Of a DNA stretch of 64,000 nt, positions 18,272 through 27,877 are shown one piece after another. The position numbers were made by a program, and so were the translations under genes. Source of the stretch: an uncultured Clostridia bacterium (GTDB lineage Bacteria; Bacillota; Clostridia; Oscillospirales; Ruminococcaceae); contig CALWNQ010000002.1 of assembly GCA_944382875.1 (NCBI GenBank), positions 62,001 to 126,000 of the forward strand, given 5' to 3'. The notes below the pieces were generated by a model that saw only the letters and a program-made list of their open reading frames with translations, did not search any database and was not told the origin of the DNA. Each line of letters opens with the position of its first letter. The first letter of the stretch is position 1.

Positions 18272-18322
18272 TGTAATCGTTTTCATTTTCTATATTTTAC
18301 CACAAATCCAAAACTTTGTCAA
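18272..18322 (-). promoter_or_regulatory. thuA promoter with cre-like operator
   Basis: On the minus strand TTGACA (18317-18322) and TAAAAT (18294-18299) are spaced by 17 bp. Just downstream of the -10, ATGAAAACGATTACA (18272-18286) matches every position of the CcpA cre consensus WTGNAANCGNWNNCA. A site there would act by blocking initiation. Another LacI-family repressor could also bind such a sequence. Confidence 0.75.
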
Positions 18323-18387
18323 GAAACACTCTGCAAAAATCTGCACAAAACCCTTGCGCAAAATCATTCTTTTTTAAACAAATCAAA

Positions 18388-18414
18388 GGGGATGTCCCTT
18401 TTCGAAACATCCCC
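18388..18414 (-). terminator. Intrinsic terminator of pepP
   Basis: GGGGATGT (18388-18395) and ACATCCCC (18407-18414) form an 8-bp stem right after the aminopeptidase stop, followed on the minus strand by a T-rich run. Confidence 0.75.
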
Positions 18415-18420
18415 ACAAAA

Positions 18421-20211
18421 TTAGCGCTGTACAGGCTGCGTATATTTCCGGAGCCAGTTTTTTGCACGTTCACTGACAAGCGGCGAAATTTCCGTCCATA
18501 CTTTCTGATGATAACGATTCAGCCAGTCGATTTCATAATCAGTCATCATGGATAGGTCAAGACAGAAAATATCGATCGGTACCAATGTGAAATTCTCGAA
18601 TCGCATCATCTGGCCATATTCGGTATCTGCGCCCTTTACAACATGTACCACGTTTTCGGTGCGAATACCGTGCTCACCTTCCCGGTAAACACCAGGTTCC
18701 ACCGTTAAGACCATTCCCTCTTCCAGTTTTACGGGCGAACCAAATCCCTGAGGTCCTTCATGGACATTCAACATAAAGCCAACGCCATGACCGGTACCAC
18801 AGCGATAATCGAGGCCTTCCCGCCAGAAGTATTCGCGGCAGAGCACATCAAGCTGGGAACCGCTGGTTCCTTTTTTGAAAACAGCTTCCATTAGCGCGAT
18901 AGAACCTTTAAGCGCCAGAGTAAAGTCATGCCGCTCCGTTTCGTTGATTGGACCAAGCGCAAAGGTGCGGGTAGTATCGGTTGTGCCATCAAGGTACTGT
19001 CCGCCGCTGTCAATCAGCAGCAGATGGGCAGGCTCCAGCACAGCGGAAGCATCCGAATGCGGCGCATAGTGCATCATAGCGGCGTTTTCCCGGTAAGCAA
19101 TGATCGCGCCAAAGCTGTCGCCCTTGTTCAGTGGCTGAGCGCGCCGGAATCCGGCAAGTTTTTCCACACATTCGTATTCTGTCAGCTTTTTGCCGGCAGC
19201 CAGCTCCTCGTAAAGCCAGCCATAAAACTCAGCCAGAGCACAGCCGTCTTTCCGGTAAGCACTTTGTGTGTTTTGATTTTCTGTCGGATTTTTCCGAGCT
19301 TTCATCAGGAAAATCGGATCTTCGCCGTTAACCACTGTGAAAGATGGGTTATCTTCTACCGCAGTGTAAAGCGCTGAGTTCAGCTCATCACGATCGCAAA
19401 GGACGCGGCAGCTTTCATCCGATTCTGCAAGGAAAGAATAAATTTCGTTATATGGCAAAAGACTAATACCGTCTTTCTCCAACTGTGCTTTCAGTGCATC
19501 CGGAATCCGGCTCTGTTCAGTAAAGAGTACCGCACGTTCCGCAGAAATAAACGCATAGGAAATGACAACCGGATTGTTTTCCACATCGTTGGCACGAATA
19601 TTGAAGAGCCAGGCGATGTTGTCCAGTTTGCTGAGAACAATGGCGTCCGCATGTTCTTCCGAAAGCTTTGCGCGAAGTTCCGCGATCTTATCTGCAGCTG
19701 TTTTTCCCGTATAACAGACATCCAGAGCATAAGCCTCTGTAAACTCTTCGGAAGGACGTCCTTCTTTCTCCCAGAGCTCATTGGCAATATCAATGTTGAT
19801 TTCGATAGAAATTCCCTTTTCGGAAAGCTCTTTCCGCATTTTGTCTAGGGCAGAAGCCGAGAACAGCCGTCCATTTAATCCAACAATGCTTCCCTCCGGA
19901 AGATTGTCCGCCAGATATTTCACCGGCGTGGGACAATCTGCATCAGAAGCGCGAAACAAAACCGCCTCGCTTCCCGCAAGCTCTTTCCCAGCCTGCACAT
20001 AATAACGTCCGTCGGTCCACAACCCGCTCATTTCCCCGGTAATGACAAAAGTGCCTGCACTCCCCGAAAATCCGGAAACAAAAGCCCGTGTTTTCCAATG
20101 GTCGGATACATATTCGCTCATATGCGGGTCTGCGCTCGGAATCAGGCAGGCGTCAATGCTTTCTTCTTTCATTCTATTGCGGATATACGCAATTCTTTCA
20201 TTTACTGTCAT
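18421..20211 (-). CDS. pepP: Aminopeptidase P family Xaa-Pro aminopeptidase
   Basis: 596 aa, the long three-domain form with two creatinase-like N-terminal domains and a C-terminal M24 domain. Metal ligands and active-site motifs are visible: LLIDSGGQYLDGTTDTTRT (both Asp), GTGHGVGFMLNVHEGPQ (His) and EPGVYREGEHGIRTEN (Glu pair). It cleaves the N-terminal residue of peptides with proline in position 2 and is cytosolic. The ATG at 20211 follows AAAGGGGAC. It is monocistronic between its own promoter and terminator. Confidence 0.94.
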   Translation of the reverse strand: MTVNERIAYIRNRMKEESIDACLIPSADPHMSEYVSDHWKTRAFVSGFSGSAGTFVITGEMSGLWTDGRYYVQAGKELAGSEAVLFRASDADCPTPVKYLADNLPEGSIVGLNGRLFSASALDKMRKELSEKGISIEINIDIANELWEKEGRPSEEFTEAYALDVCYTGKTAADKIAELRAKLSEEHADAIVLSKLDNIAWLFNIRANDVENNPVVISYAFISAERAVLFTEQSRIPDALKAQLEKDGISLLPYNEIYSFLAESDESCRVLCDRDELNSALYTAVEDNPSFTVVNGEDPIFLMKARKNPTENQNTQSAYRKDGCALAEFYGWLYEELAAGKKLTEYECVEKLAGFRRAQPLNKGDSFGAIIAYRENAAMMHYAPHSDASAVLEPAHLLLIDSGGQYLDGTTDTTRTFALGPINETERHDFTLALKGSIALMEAVFKKGTSGSQLDVLCREYFWREGLDYRCGTGHGVGFMLNVHEGPQGFGSPVKLEEGMVLTVEPGVYREGEHGIRTENVVHVVKGADTEYGQMMRFENFTLVPIDIFCLDLSMMTDYEIDWLNRYHQKVWTEISPLVSERAKNWLRKYTQPVQR

Positions 20212-20250
20212 AGGATAGTCCCCTTTCGGATTTTTGCCTGTATTGGTTTC

Positions 20251-20279
20251 AGTATAGCATCTTTTTTTCGGAAAAACAA
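20251..20279 (-). promoter_or_regulatory. Probable pepP promoter
   Basis: On the minus strand TTGTTT (20274-20279) and TATACT (20251-20256) are separated by 17 bp, a fair sigma-A match. Confidence 0.55.
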
Positions 20280-20362
20280 GAGTACAATCGATCCTTTGTT
20301 TTTCTTCTTTTTGCTATAATATCCAAAAAGCGTTCGATATTTCCCGGATTCCGTTCCTATTT

Positions 20363-20396
20363 TTCTGTTGACAGAATATTCAAATCCGCTTATAAT
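20363..20396 (+). promoter_or_regulatory. feo operon promoter with an inverted repeat over the -35 box
   Basis: TTGACA (20368-20373) and TATAAT (20391-20396) are perfect and 17 bp apart. TTCTGT-TG-ACAGAA (20363-20376) is a perfect inverted repeat centred on the -35 box, a good position for a repressor. It does not resemble the classical 19-bp Fur box. Confidence 0.8.
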
Positions 20397-20447
20397 AAAT
20401 TTGTAACCCAAAGCTAACAATTTTCAATTTTGTTGGAGGAAACCGAT

Positions 20448-20696
20448 ATGACCTTAGATGAATTAAAACCTGGGAGCAGTGCCATAATCGCTGTTGTTGG
20501 CGGTGAAGGCGCACTTCGTCGGCGGCTTTTGGACATGGGGCTGACACCCAAAACCCGCGTTACTGTACGTAAGGTCGCTCCGATGGGAGATCCCATTGAG
20601 CTGTTTCTGCGCAGCTATGTCCTGACCATCCGGAAAGATGACGCAGCCAATATTGAGCTGGTAGAAGGAAGCGTAGAAAAGGCGGTGAAGAAATGA
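20448..20696 (+). CDS. feoA: FeoA ferrous iron transport accessory protein
   Basis: 82 aa from ATG 20448, which has TTGGAGGAAA upstream. SH3-like FeoA domain: GSSAIIAVVGGEGALRRRL, MGLTPKTRVTVRKVAPMGDP and a C-terminal basic end. It is a cytosolic partner of FeoB. Its TGA overlaps the feoB ATG in an ATGA arrangement. Confidence 0.94.
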   Translation: MTLDELKPGSSAIIAVVGGEGALRRRLLDMGLTPKTRVTVRKVAPMGDPIELFLRSYVLTIRKDDAANIELVEGSVEKAVKK

Positions 20697-22708
20697 GCCT
20701 GTTATTTGCACTTGCGGGCAACCAGAACAGCGGTAAAACCACCCTGTTCAACCGGTTGACCGGCTCCAATCAGCATGTTGGTAACTTTCCCGGTGTTACG
20801 GTAGAGAAAAAAGAAGGCCCGGTAAAGAAACATCCCGAAGCGGTGGTAGTAGACCTTCCGGGTATTTACTCCCTTTCCCCTTATACATCGGAAGAAATCG
20901 TCACACGGGATTTTGTTCTGCAGGAACATCCGGACGGCATTATCAACATTGTAGACGCCACCAACATCGAACGGAATCTTTATCTCTCCCTTCAGCTGAT
21001 CGAATTGGGAATCCCGATGGTAATCGCGCTGAATATGATGGACGAAGTACGGGCGAGCGGCAACTCCATCAAAGTAAAAGAACTGTCCGCAGAACTCGGT
21101 ATTCCCATTGTCCCGATTTCCGCTGGTAAAAACGAAGGCATCGACGAATTGATTGACACTGCCATCCGGGTGGCATCCCAGAAACAGAAACCACTCAAAT
21201 ACGATTTCTGTGAAGGAGAAGTACATAAAGCCATTCATGCGATTGCCCACATTGTTTCCGATCAGGCAGCAGAAGCTGGTCTTCCGCTCCGTTTTACGGC
21301 AACCAAACTGGTAGAAGGCGATGAGCCGACCAGAAATCTGCTGAAACTGGACGAAGACCAGAAACACATCATCGACCATATTGTAGAGGATATGGAAAGC
21401 GAACTGGGCACCGACCGGGAAGCGGCACTGGCTGATATGCGGTATACATTTATTGAAAAAGCCTGTGCAGCCTGCGTCATCAAGCATCAAGAAACCCGTG
21501 AACAGCTCCGTTCCGAAAAGATTGATGCGGTTCTGACCAGTAAATTCTGGGGAATCCCGATCTTTATCGGGATTATGTTCTTTATTTTCTGGGTGACTTT
21601 CACCCTGCTCGGCGAACCGCTCCAGAATCTGATGGATAAAGGAATCCAGCTCTTTACCGATGGGCTTGCTTCTCTAATGGAAATGGCCAAAATCAGCGAC
21701 TGGCTGCAGCGGCTGGTGATTGACGGCATCTGTGCCGGTGTCGGAAGCGTTCTCTCCTTCCTCCCCATTATCGTATTGCTGTTCTTTTTCCTCTCTCTTC
21801 TGGAAGACAGCGGTTACATGGCGCGTGTCGCTTTTGTCATGGACAAACTGTTGCGTAAAATTGGGCTTTCGGGCCGTTCCTTTGTCCCAATGCTGATCGG
21901 ATTCGGATGCAGTGTGCCGGCGATCATGTCTGCCCGTACCCTTTCGAGTGAACGGGACCGGAAAATGACTATCCTGCTGACGCCGTTCATGTCATGCAGC
22001 GCCAAGCTCCCGATTTACGGCATGATTATCATGGCGTTCTTCCCAACTCACCGCGCATTGATTATGATTTCTGTTTATCTGATCGGCATTTTGGTCGCAA
22101 TTCTATCCGGGCTGCTGCTCAAAAGCACTGTATTCAAAGGCAATCCCGTTCCGTTTGTGATGGAATTGCCCGCTTACCGGATTCCTTCCCCACGCAGCGT
22201 TCTGCTTTTGATGTGGGAAAAGGCAAAGGATTTTCTCCGCAAAGCGTTTACCATTATCTTTATGGCGGCGATCGTCATCTGGTTTCTCCAGAGCTTTGAC
22301 CTCCGCCTCAACATGGTCACCGACAGCTCGGCCAGCATCCTGGCGCAGATCGGCAACTTGATCGCCCCGCTCTTTACCCCCATCGGTTTCCATGATTGGC
22401 GTGCTTCCACCGCACTGATTACCGGTATCACTGCAAAGGAAACGGTGGTATCCACTTTGACCGTTCTCACCGGCGCCGCAACCGACGCACAACTGGCGGA
22501 AATTTTGGGCACCATCTTTACCCCCCTGAGTGCTTATGCATTTTTGGTGTTTACTGTCCTGTATATGCCCTGTGTCGCTGCTTTTGCAGCCAGCAAACGG
22601 GAGCTCGGTTCCTGGAAAGGTGCCATCCTAACCTCCCTCTACCAGACCGGTGCCGCCTATGTTGTTGCGACAATTGTTTATCAGGTGGGACGTCTCTTTA
22701 TCCACTGA
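20693..22708 (+). CDS. feoB: Ferrous iron transporter FeoB
   Basis: 671 aa. An N-terminal G domain has G1 GNQNSGKTTLFN, G3 VDLPGIYSLSPYTSEE and G4 NMMDE, followed by a helical spacer. From about residue 280 come two Gate-type membrane halves, including GFGCSVPAIMSART and TGITAKETVVSTL. It moves Fe2+ across the cytoplasmic membrane in anaerobes. A Cys-containing small protein gene follows 16 nt later. Confidence 0.96.
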   Translation: MSLLFALAGNQNSGKTTLFNRLTGSNQHVGNFPGVTVEKKEGPVKKHPEAVVVDLPGIYSLSPYTSEEIVTRDFVLQEHPDGIINIVDATNIERNLYLSLQLIELGIPMVIALNMMDEVRASGNSIKVKELSAELGIPIVPISAGKNEGIDELIDTAIRVASQKQKPLKYDFCEGEVHKAIHAIAHIVSDQAAEAGLPLRFTATKLVEGDEPTRNLLKLDEDQKHIIDHIVEDMESELGTDREAALADMRYTFIEKACAACVIKHQETREQLRSEKIDAVLTSKFWGIPIFIGIMFFIFWVTFTLLGEPLQNLMDKGIQLFTDGLASLMEMAKISDWLQRLVIDGICAGVGSVLSFLPIIVLLFFFLSLLEDSGYMARVAFVMDKLLRKIGLSGRSFVPMLIGFGCSVPAIMSARTLSSERDRKMTILLTPFMSCSAKLPIYGMIIMAFFPTHRALIMISVYLIGILVAILSGLLLKSTVFKGNPVPFVMELPAYRIPSPRSVLLLMWEKAKDFLRKAFTIIFMAAIVIWFLQSFDLRLNMVTDSSASILAQIGNLIAPLFTPIGFHDWRASTALITGITAKETVVSTLTVLTGAATDAQLAEILGTIFTPLSAYAFLVFTVLYMPCVAAFAASKRELGSWKGAILTSLYQTGAAYVVATIVYQVGRLFIH

Positions 22709-22724
22709 TAACAGGAGGACTTTT

Positions 22725-22895
22725 ATGACATTTTCCGATATTCTTTTGATTCTCGCCCTGATTTGCGCCGTCATCGCAATCATTATTTCGATGCACCGCA
22801 GAAAGAAACAGGGTAAAGGATGCTGCGGTGGCTGTTCCGGATGCAGTCAGTCCGGCGGATGCAATTCCTGCCGGATGGAAGAGAAAAGAGAATAA
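22725..22895 (+). CDS. FeoB-associated Cys-rich membrane protein
   Basis: 56 aa with one N-terminal membrane helix (about residues 5-23), then a basic stretch (HRRKKQ) and a cluster of six Cys in GCCGGCSGCSQSGGCNSC. This is the typical third gene of clostridial feo operons (DUF6/FeoB-associated family), thought to handle or sense iron, possibly replacing FeoC. The ATG at 22725 has AGGAGG 8 nt upstream. Confidence 0.88.
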   Translation: MTFSDILLILALICAVIAIIISMHRRKKQGKGCCGGCSGCSQSGGCNSCRMEEKRE

Positions 22896-22930
22896 ATCTT
22901 TCATTTCTTTTAATGGTTTTCTATATGCAA

Positions 22931-22967
22931 AAAACAGGCCCTCGCTTTTACAACGAGGGCCTGTTTT
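22931..22967. terminator. Bidirectional terminator between feo and the c-di-GMP regulator
   Basis: AAAACAGGCCCTCG (22931-22944) and CGAGGGCCTGTTTT (22954-22967) form a perfect 14-bp stem. It serves convergent transcripts; the stop codon of the minus-strand gene lies at its edge. Confidence 0.88.
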
Positions 22968-25098
22968 ATCTTTTCTCCAAAGAATCATCAACATCAGAAA
23001 GACTAGTAAAATATGGTGCTTTATCCATTTCCGGATTATAAAAAGCAAAACTGTTTTTACCATCCTGCTTTACCCAATAGAGAGCCATATCCGCTTTTCG
23101 AATTAGATCGGTATAGGTATTGCCATTTTCTGGATAAATTGCAATTCCGATACTGCACGATATACCGCTTTGATATTCTGCCTCCAATTCATCCTGAAAA
23201 GCTTTACAGATAGTTTCAGTCTTTTTACAAAGTACGGTTTTATTATTTAGTCCGTTTAAAATAACTGCAAACTCATCACCACCGATACGAGATACAATAT
23301 CTGTAGAGCGTGAATGATAGGTTAGCACTTTTGCCACATTTTGTAACAGCTGATCACCAACTAAATGTCCTTTAGTGTCATTTACTTTTTTAAAATTATC
23401 AATATCCAAAAATAGAATACTGAACGGATGATCCGGATCAGTAAGCAACGTTTTTTGAATCACACTTTCAAAAGCCTGTCGGTTGCACAGTCCAGTCAAA
23501 TAATCGTGTGTTGCTTGCTCTTTCCAGTGAAGAGATTCCTGTTTTAATTGATGGATACTTGTAATCTTTCCAAAACATCCCGTCATTTTACCGTTTTCAC
23601 TGTTCCAAATAGCTTGGATATAGGCTTCAAACCACTCCCAACTTCCGTTCTTTGTCCGAAGTTGTACTTCTGTCCGATAAACAGGCTGAGTTGGTGTTAA
23701 ACGAAGTACAGCTTCCCTTATTTCCTGAAAGGCATGTGGATCACATTGATCCATATGGGAAAAATAATCATTGGCATGGAGAATATGGGTGCTACCTCCA
23801 AAGACTTCTTGGTATTTTTCGGTAAATTCAATGGTATCCGCTTGTTTATCAAAATCAAAAAGAATTTCTCCCGCAATTTTTATCAAGATACTGTAACGCT
23901 GCCGTTCCCGCTCCAATAGCTGCAGTGTGCGATCTGAAAGGAGCTGCTGTTCCGGAGGACGCGATATTCTGGAGAACCATTGCACATGTGCTTCCCTTTC
24001 TCCGTCGGTCATAGTATCATTAACATAAAGTGTATCATAGATTTCCTGTTCATGTTTTATAAATTCATTCACTAACAACGGATTGAATGCACCGCACTCG
24101 CCATCGACAATCATTTGCAATGCCTTTTTGTGCGGAATGGATTTTTTATAAACTCGCTCACTTACCAATGCGTCATAGACATCTGTAATCGCAACAACTT
24201 GTGAATAAATCGGAATAGCATCCCCCTTTAAACCATCAGGGTATCCTTTTCCGTCCCAGCGTTCATGATGATGCCGGCAAATTTCATAACAATATTGAAA
24301 AATATCTTCACTTTGAAAAAATGGGATTTTTTTAAACAATTCACATCCATATAAAGGATGTTTTTTCATTTCCTCAAACTCATCGGCTGTTAATCTACCA
24401 GGTTTGTTTAAAATATAATCTGGTATGGATATTTTGCCAACATCATGCATAGCTGATGCATTAGAAATCGTTTCAATCAAATCTTCATCCATTCGATATT
24501 CTTCATATTTTTCCGACAAATATTTCAACAGCATTTGGGTTGCTTTTCGAATTCTTCTTACATGCTGTCCAGATTCTCCGCTTCGAAATTCTATCACAGA
24601 GCTAAGCATGTCAATTGTGGAAACGCTTGTATATTTTAATTTTTCTGATTGTGACTTAATAGTTTCTACCTGCTCTTCAACTAAATCAGAAAGATGATTT
24701 CGATTTTGATACAATTCTATCGCGTTTTTAACACGTTTTCGTACAATCGCCGGGTCAATAATTGGTTTTGTAATAACATCTACAACACCACTTTCATATC
24801 CCTGCATCGTAATATCTGATGATGTTTCAGCTGTGATAAAAAATACAGGTATTTTATGAAGGTATTTCTTTTCAGACATATATTTCAGTACACCGAAACC
24901 ATCTAACACTGGCATAACAATATCCAATAATATGGCAGCAATATTTGCATGATCTTTTTCGATAATGTTAATTGCTTCTTGCCCATTCTCTGCTTCTTCA
25001 GTATCAAATTCATAACAAAAAAGTTCCTGCAAAATGGCACGATTGACTTCCGCGTCATCAACTATGAGGATTTTGTTGGGTTGTGCAGTATTCTTCAT
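22966..25098 (-). CDS. Response regulator with REC, HD-GYP, PAS and GGDEF domains
   Basis: 710 aa. The REC domain (about 8-125) has KILIVDDAEVN and AAILLDIVMP with the phosphoacceptor Asp. The HD-GYP domain (about 160-360) has HDVGKISIPDYILNKPGRL and HHERWDGKGYPDGL, an intact c-di-GMP phosphodiesterase signature. A PAS-like segment (about 400-530) precedes a GGDEF domain with RIGGDEFAVIL, an intact diguanylate cyclase active site. One protein can therefore in principle both make and break c-di-GMP, controlled by phosphorylation. No histidine kinase is adjacent. It has its own promoter. What it controls is unknown. Confidence 0.92.
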   Translation of the reverse strand: MKNTAQPNKILIVDDAEVNRAILQELFCYEFDTEEAENGQEAINIIEKDHANIAAILLDIVMPVLDGFGVLKYMSEKKYLHKIPVFFITAETSSDITMQGYESGVVDVITKPIIDPAIVRKRVKNAIELYQNRNHLSDLVEEQVETIKSQSEKLKYTSVSTIDMLSSVIEFRSGESGQHVRRIRKATQMLLKYLSEKYEEYRMDEDLIETISNASAMHDVGKISIPDYILNKPGRLTADEFEEMKKHPLYGCELFKKIPFFQSEDIFQYCYEICRHHHERWDGKGYPDGLKGDAIPIYSQVVAITDVYDALVSERVYKKSIPHKKALQMIVDGECGAFNPLLVNEFIKHEQEIYDTLYVNDTMTDGEREAHVQWFSRISRPPEQQLLSDRTLQLLERERQRYSILIKIAGEILFDFDKQADTIEFTEKYQEVFGGSTHILHANDYFSHMDQCDPHAFQEIREAVLRLTPTQPVYRTEVQLRTKNGSWEWFEAYIQAIWNSENGKMTGCFGKITSIHQLKQESLHWKEQATHDYLTGLCNRQAFESVIQKTLLTDPDHPFSILFLDIDNFKKVNDTKGHLVGDQLLQNVAKVLTYHSRSTDIVSRIGGDEFAVILNGLNNKTVLCKKTETICKAFQDELEAEYQSGISCSIGIAIYPENGNTYTDLIRKADMALYWVKQDGKNSFAFYNPEMDKAPYFTSLSDVDDSLEKR

Positions 25099-25164
25099 AG
25101 TTTTTCTCCTTTTAAATCAATCAAAATGGAAATATTTCCCATTAACATTAATATAACTGTTTTA

Positions 25165-25193
25165 ATTTTACCTCTTTTTTGCAGTTCTGTCAA
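25165..25193 (-). promoter_or_regulatory. Sigma-A promoter of the REC/HD-GYP/GGDEF gene
   Basis: On the minus strand TTGACA (25188-25193) and TAAAAT (25165-25170) are 17 bp apart. The leader to the ATG at 25098 is about 60 nt and AT-rich. Confidence 0.8.
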
Positions 25194-25205
25194 TTCTTAA
25201 ATTGT

Positions 25206-25242
25206 AAAAAAAGCTGTTACACATTGGTAACAGCTTTTTTTT
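25206..25242 (-). terminator. Intrinsic terminator of the cobalamin operon
   Basis: AAAAAAGCTGTTAC (ending 25220) and GTAACAGCTTTTTT (from 25226) form a stem with long A/T tracts on both strands, just downstream of the cbiC stop codon. Confidence 0.88.
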
Positions 25243-25874
25243 TAATCTCTTCCACCCATTTTATAAAGCATCGCGTTACAAATTGCCGCCGCAACATTGC
25301 TACCACCTTTTCTTCCTTTGGCAACAATATGCGGAACACAAGTCTCCAGCAGCATTTCCTTGGATTCAATGACATTGACAAAACCGACCGGTACACCAAT
25401 TACCAATGCGGGCTTTACTTTACCCTCCTGGATAAGTTCACAGACACGAATCAAAGCAGTCGGTGCATTGCCTAGAGCAAAAATTAGTGGACGAGTTTCT
25501 GCTGCCGCTTTTTCCATACAAACGGCCGACCGGGTAATCCCCCGTTCTTTTGCTTCTTTTGCCACTTCAGGATCCGCAACATAACAACGCACTTCAGCCC
25601 CATATTTTGCAAGAGCCGGTTTGCTGATGCCAGATAAAGCCATATTGGTATCGGTGATAATAACACCCCCGGCTTTGATTGCCTCTGCAAAGCTTGCTTC
25701 CGCATCCGGAGAAATCACCAGATTTTCTGCATAATCGAAATCAGCTGTAGTATGAATCACCCGCTTAACAATATGAGCAACTTTGGGATCAGGCTGATTA
25801 TCGCCCAGTATTTCCGTAATGATTTCAAAGCTGCGTTTTTCAATATCAACAGGACGGATATTTTCTAATTTCAT
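25242..25874 (-). CDS. cbiC: Precorrin-8X methylmutase
   Basis: 210 aa, normal for CbiC/CobH. The active-site segment VIHTTADFDYAENL contains the catalytic His, and GNAPTALI and GVPVGFVN are conserved. It moves a methyl group from C11 to C12 of the corrin ring, giving hydrogenobyrinic/cobyrinic acid. It ends the minus-strand cobalamin operon, 9 nt after btuR. None of the ring methyltransferases that make its substrate are in this window. Confidence 0.94.
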   Translation of the reverse strand: MKLENIRPVDIEKRSFEIITEILGDNQPDPKVAHIVKRVIHTTADFDYAENLVISPDAEASFAEAIKAGGVIITDTNMALSGISKPALAKYGAEVRCYVADPEVAKEAKERGITRSAVCMEKAAAETRPLIFALGNAPTALIRVCELIQEGKVKPALVIGVPVGFVNVIESKEMLLETCVPHIVAKGRKGGSNVAAAICNAMLYKMGGRD

Positions 25875-25883
25875 TTTCTCACC

Positions 25884-26414
25884 TCAATATTCAATTCCTT
25901 TTCTTGCTGCAATCCCTCTTTCATATGGATGCTTTTGTTTTTCCATCCTTGTGACATAATCGGCATATTCATGCAGCATCGGATCCAGCTTGTGCCCCGT
26001 CATAACAATTTCTACCGTATTAGCACGATGTTCTATCAAGAATTGCAACCGCTCCCTGCTAACCATATTGGTATCCAAAGCCGAACCGATTTCGTCCAGA
26101 ATTAATAAGTCACAGCTTCCTTCGACAGCAGCAGCCAAAGCTGCTTCCAAATTGAGATTCTGTTCTGCGGCACAAGCTGCTTTTTCTTCCGGCGTCATTT
26201 GAAAAGTAAAGCCTGTCAGTCCCTCTACTGCCAGCACTCGAGCTCCCATCTGCCGCAGCATCCCAATTTCTGCAGAGCTGCCATTTTTTAAAAACTGAAC
26301 AACCAGCACCTGCAGCCCATTTCCCATCGCACGGACCGCAAGCCCCATCGCAGCGGTAGTTTTTCCTTTTCCGTTGCCGTAGTAATAGTGAATCAAGCCC
26401 TGGCTCAATTTCAC
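25884..26414 (-). CDS. cobO: Corrinoid adenosyltransferase, BtuR/CobO type
   Basis: 176 aa. P-loop [19 protein letters not shown] and the conserved [12 protein letters not shown] segment are present. It attaches the 5'-deoxyadenosyl group from ATP to Co(I) corrinoids. Its start overlaps the cbiP stop by 4 nt (ATGA), so translation is coupled. Confidence 0.95.
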   Translation of the reverse strand: MKLSQGLIHYYYGNGKGKTTAAMGLAVRAMGNGLQVLVVQFLKNGSSAEIGMLRQMGARVLAVEGLTGFTFQMTPEEKAACAAEQNLNLEAALAAAVEGSCDLLILDEIGSALDTNMVSRERLQFLIEHRANTVEIVMTGHKLDPMLHEYADYVTRMEKQKHPYERGIAARKGIEY

Positions 26415-27871
26415 AACGCTACCCCCTCATCCAAAATCTGATAGATTTTCTTCATATCCAGAGAAGCACGCAGTGCATCTGCCAATTTGTCATACTGTTC
26501 TTCTTTATATGCGGCAATATCAAAAGCACGAACTTTGCTAAAATCCAGCCCCTTCTCTTTAAAAAGGGCTTCGGCGACCGTTTTCGTAATCTCTTCGCGG
26601 TCAAAAAAACCATGCAAATAGGTGCCATAAATATTTCCGTGGTTGACAGCCATTCCTTCGGCATTGGTGACACCCATGTGGATTTCGTATCCTTCGTATT
26701 CCAATCCGGACAGCCCTGCAAAAATTCCGCCAAGCTCCGGAAGATTTCCGGTTACTCGGGTTCTTGTCTTTTGCTCCGCAAACATAGTGGAGAAGGGCAG
26801 CAAGCCCAGCCCGGCCATCTCGCCGCCATGCTCTACTCCATGCGGATCGGAAACCGAAAGGCCCAGCATCTGATATCCACCGCAGATTCCGATGACCGGT
26901 TTTCCTCTGGACGCGTGCTGCAAAATTCGCGCTTCCAGTCCGGATTCACGCAGGAATCCCAAATCTCCCATGGTATTTTTGGTTCCCGGCAGAATAATCA
27001 GATCAGGATCACCCAATTCAGCGACTGAACCCACATACCGAAGCGAAACGCCGTCGAGATATTCCAGCGGGTTAAAGTCGGTAAAGTTGGAAATTCTGGG
27101 CAGCCGGATGACCGCAATGTCAACGGCAGCTTTTTGATTTTTACGGGTAAAGCGCTCAGTGAGGCTGTCTTCATCGTCCAGATCCAGTGTCAGATAGGGC
27201 ACAACGCCGACAGTGGGAATGTGGATGATGTCTTCCAGCATTTTAAGCCCCGGTTCCAGAATGGTGACATCGCCGCGGAATTTATTGATGACGGTTCCTT
27301 TCACCATTGCCTTTTCATCATCTTCGAGCAGCATCATGGTGCCGGCAAGCGCCGCAAAAACACCGCCGCGGTCGATATCTCCCACCAGAAGCACCGGCGC
27401 TTTGGCCATTTTTGCCATTCCCATATTAACTAAGTCTTGCTGTTTCAGGTTGATTTCTGCCGGACTTCCCGCACCCTCAATGACGATGATGTCGTTTTCA
27501 GCGGCAAGGCTTTCATATGCCTTCATCACATCCGGAATCAGATCGGTTTTGTGGCGGAAATATTCGCTCGCCGAAAGGTTTCCGCGCACTTCGCCATTAA
27601 CGATAACCTGCGATCCCATGTCACTGGTCGGTTTTAAAAGGATCGGATTCATCCGGACATCCGGCTCCACACCGGCTGCTTCAGCCTGCATGACCTGCGC
27701 ACGGCCCATTTCCAGACCATCTTTGGTGATGAAGGAATTGAGTGCCATATTCTGCGATTTAAAAGGAACCACCCGGTAGCCGTCCTGTTTAAAAATGCGG
27801 CAGAGTCCCGCAGCTACAAAGCTTTTGCCGGCGTTGGAGGTGGTACCCTGTACCATAATTGCTTTTGCCAT
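26411..27871 (-). CDS. cobQ: Cobyric acid synthase
   Basis: 486 aa. An N-terminal ATPase half has [20 protein letters not shown] and [16 protein letters not shown]-terminal class-I glutamine amidotransferase half has [10 protein letters not shown] with the nucleophilic Cys and a late His (TYLHGFFD). It amidates four side chains of adenosylcobyrinic acid a,c-diamide. Also called cbiP in the anaerobic nomenclature. Confidence 0.96.
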   Translation of the reverse strand: MAKAIMVQGTTSNAGKSFVAAGLCRIFKQDGYRVVPFKSQNMALNSFITKDGLEMGRAQVMQAEAAGVEPDVRMNPILLKPTSDMGSQVIVNGEVRGNLSASEYFRHKTDLIPDVMKAYESLAAENDIIVIEGAGSPAEINLKQQDLVNMGMAKMAKAPVLLVGDIDRGGVFAALAGTMMLLEDDEKAMVKGTVINKFRGDVTILEPGLKMLEDIIHIPTVGVVPYLTLDLDDEDSLTERFTRKNQKAAVDIAVIRLPRISNFTDFNPLEYLDGVSLRYVGSVAELGDPDLIILPGTKNTMGDLGFLRESGLEARILQHASRGKPVIGICGGYQMLGLSVSDPHGVEHGGEMAGLGLLPFSTMFAEQKTRTRVTGNLPELGGIFAGLSGLEYEGYEIHMGVTNAEGMAVNHGNIYGTYLHGFFDREEITKTVAEALFKEKGLDFSKVRAFDIAAYKEEQYDKLADALRASLDMKKIYQILDEGVAL

Positions 27872-27877
27872 TTTGAT

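Noticed and set aside
20341..20400. A classical Fur box at the feo promoter.
   Set aside because: No GATAAT-type 19-bp repeat is present; only the short TTCTGT/ACAGAA dyad was found and is reported separately.
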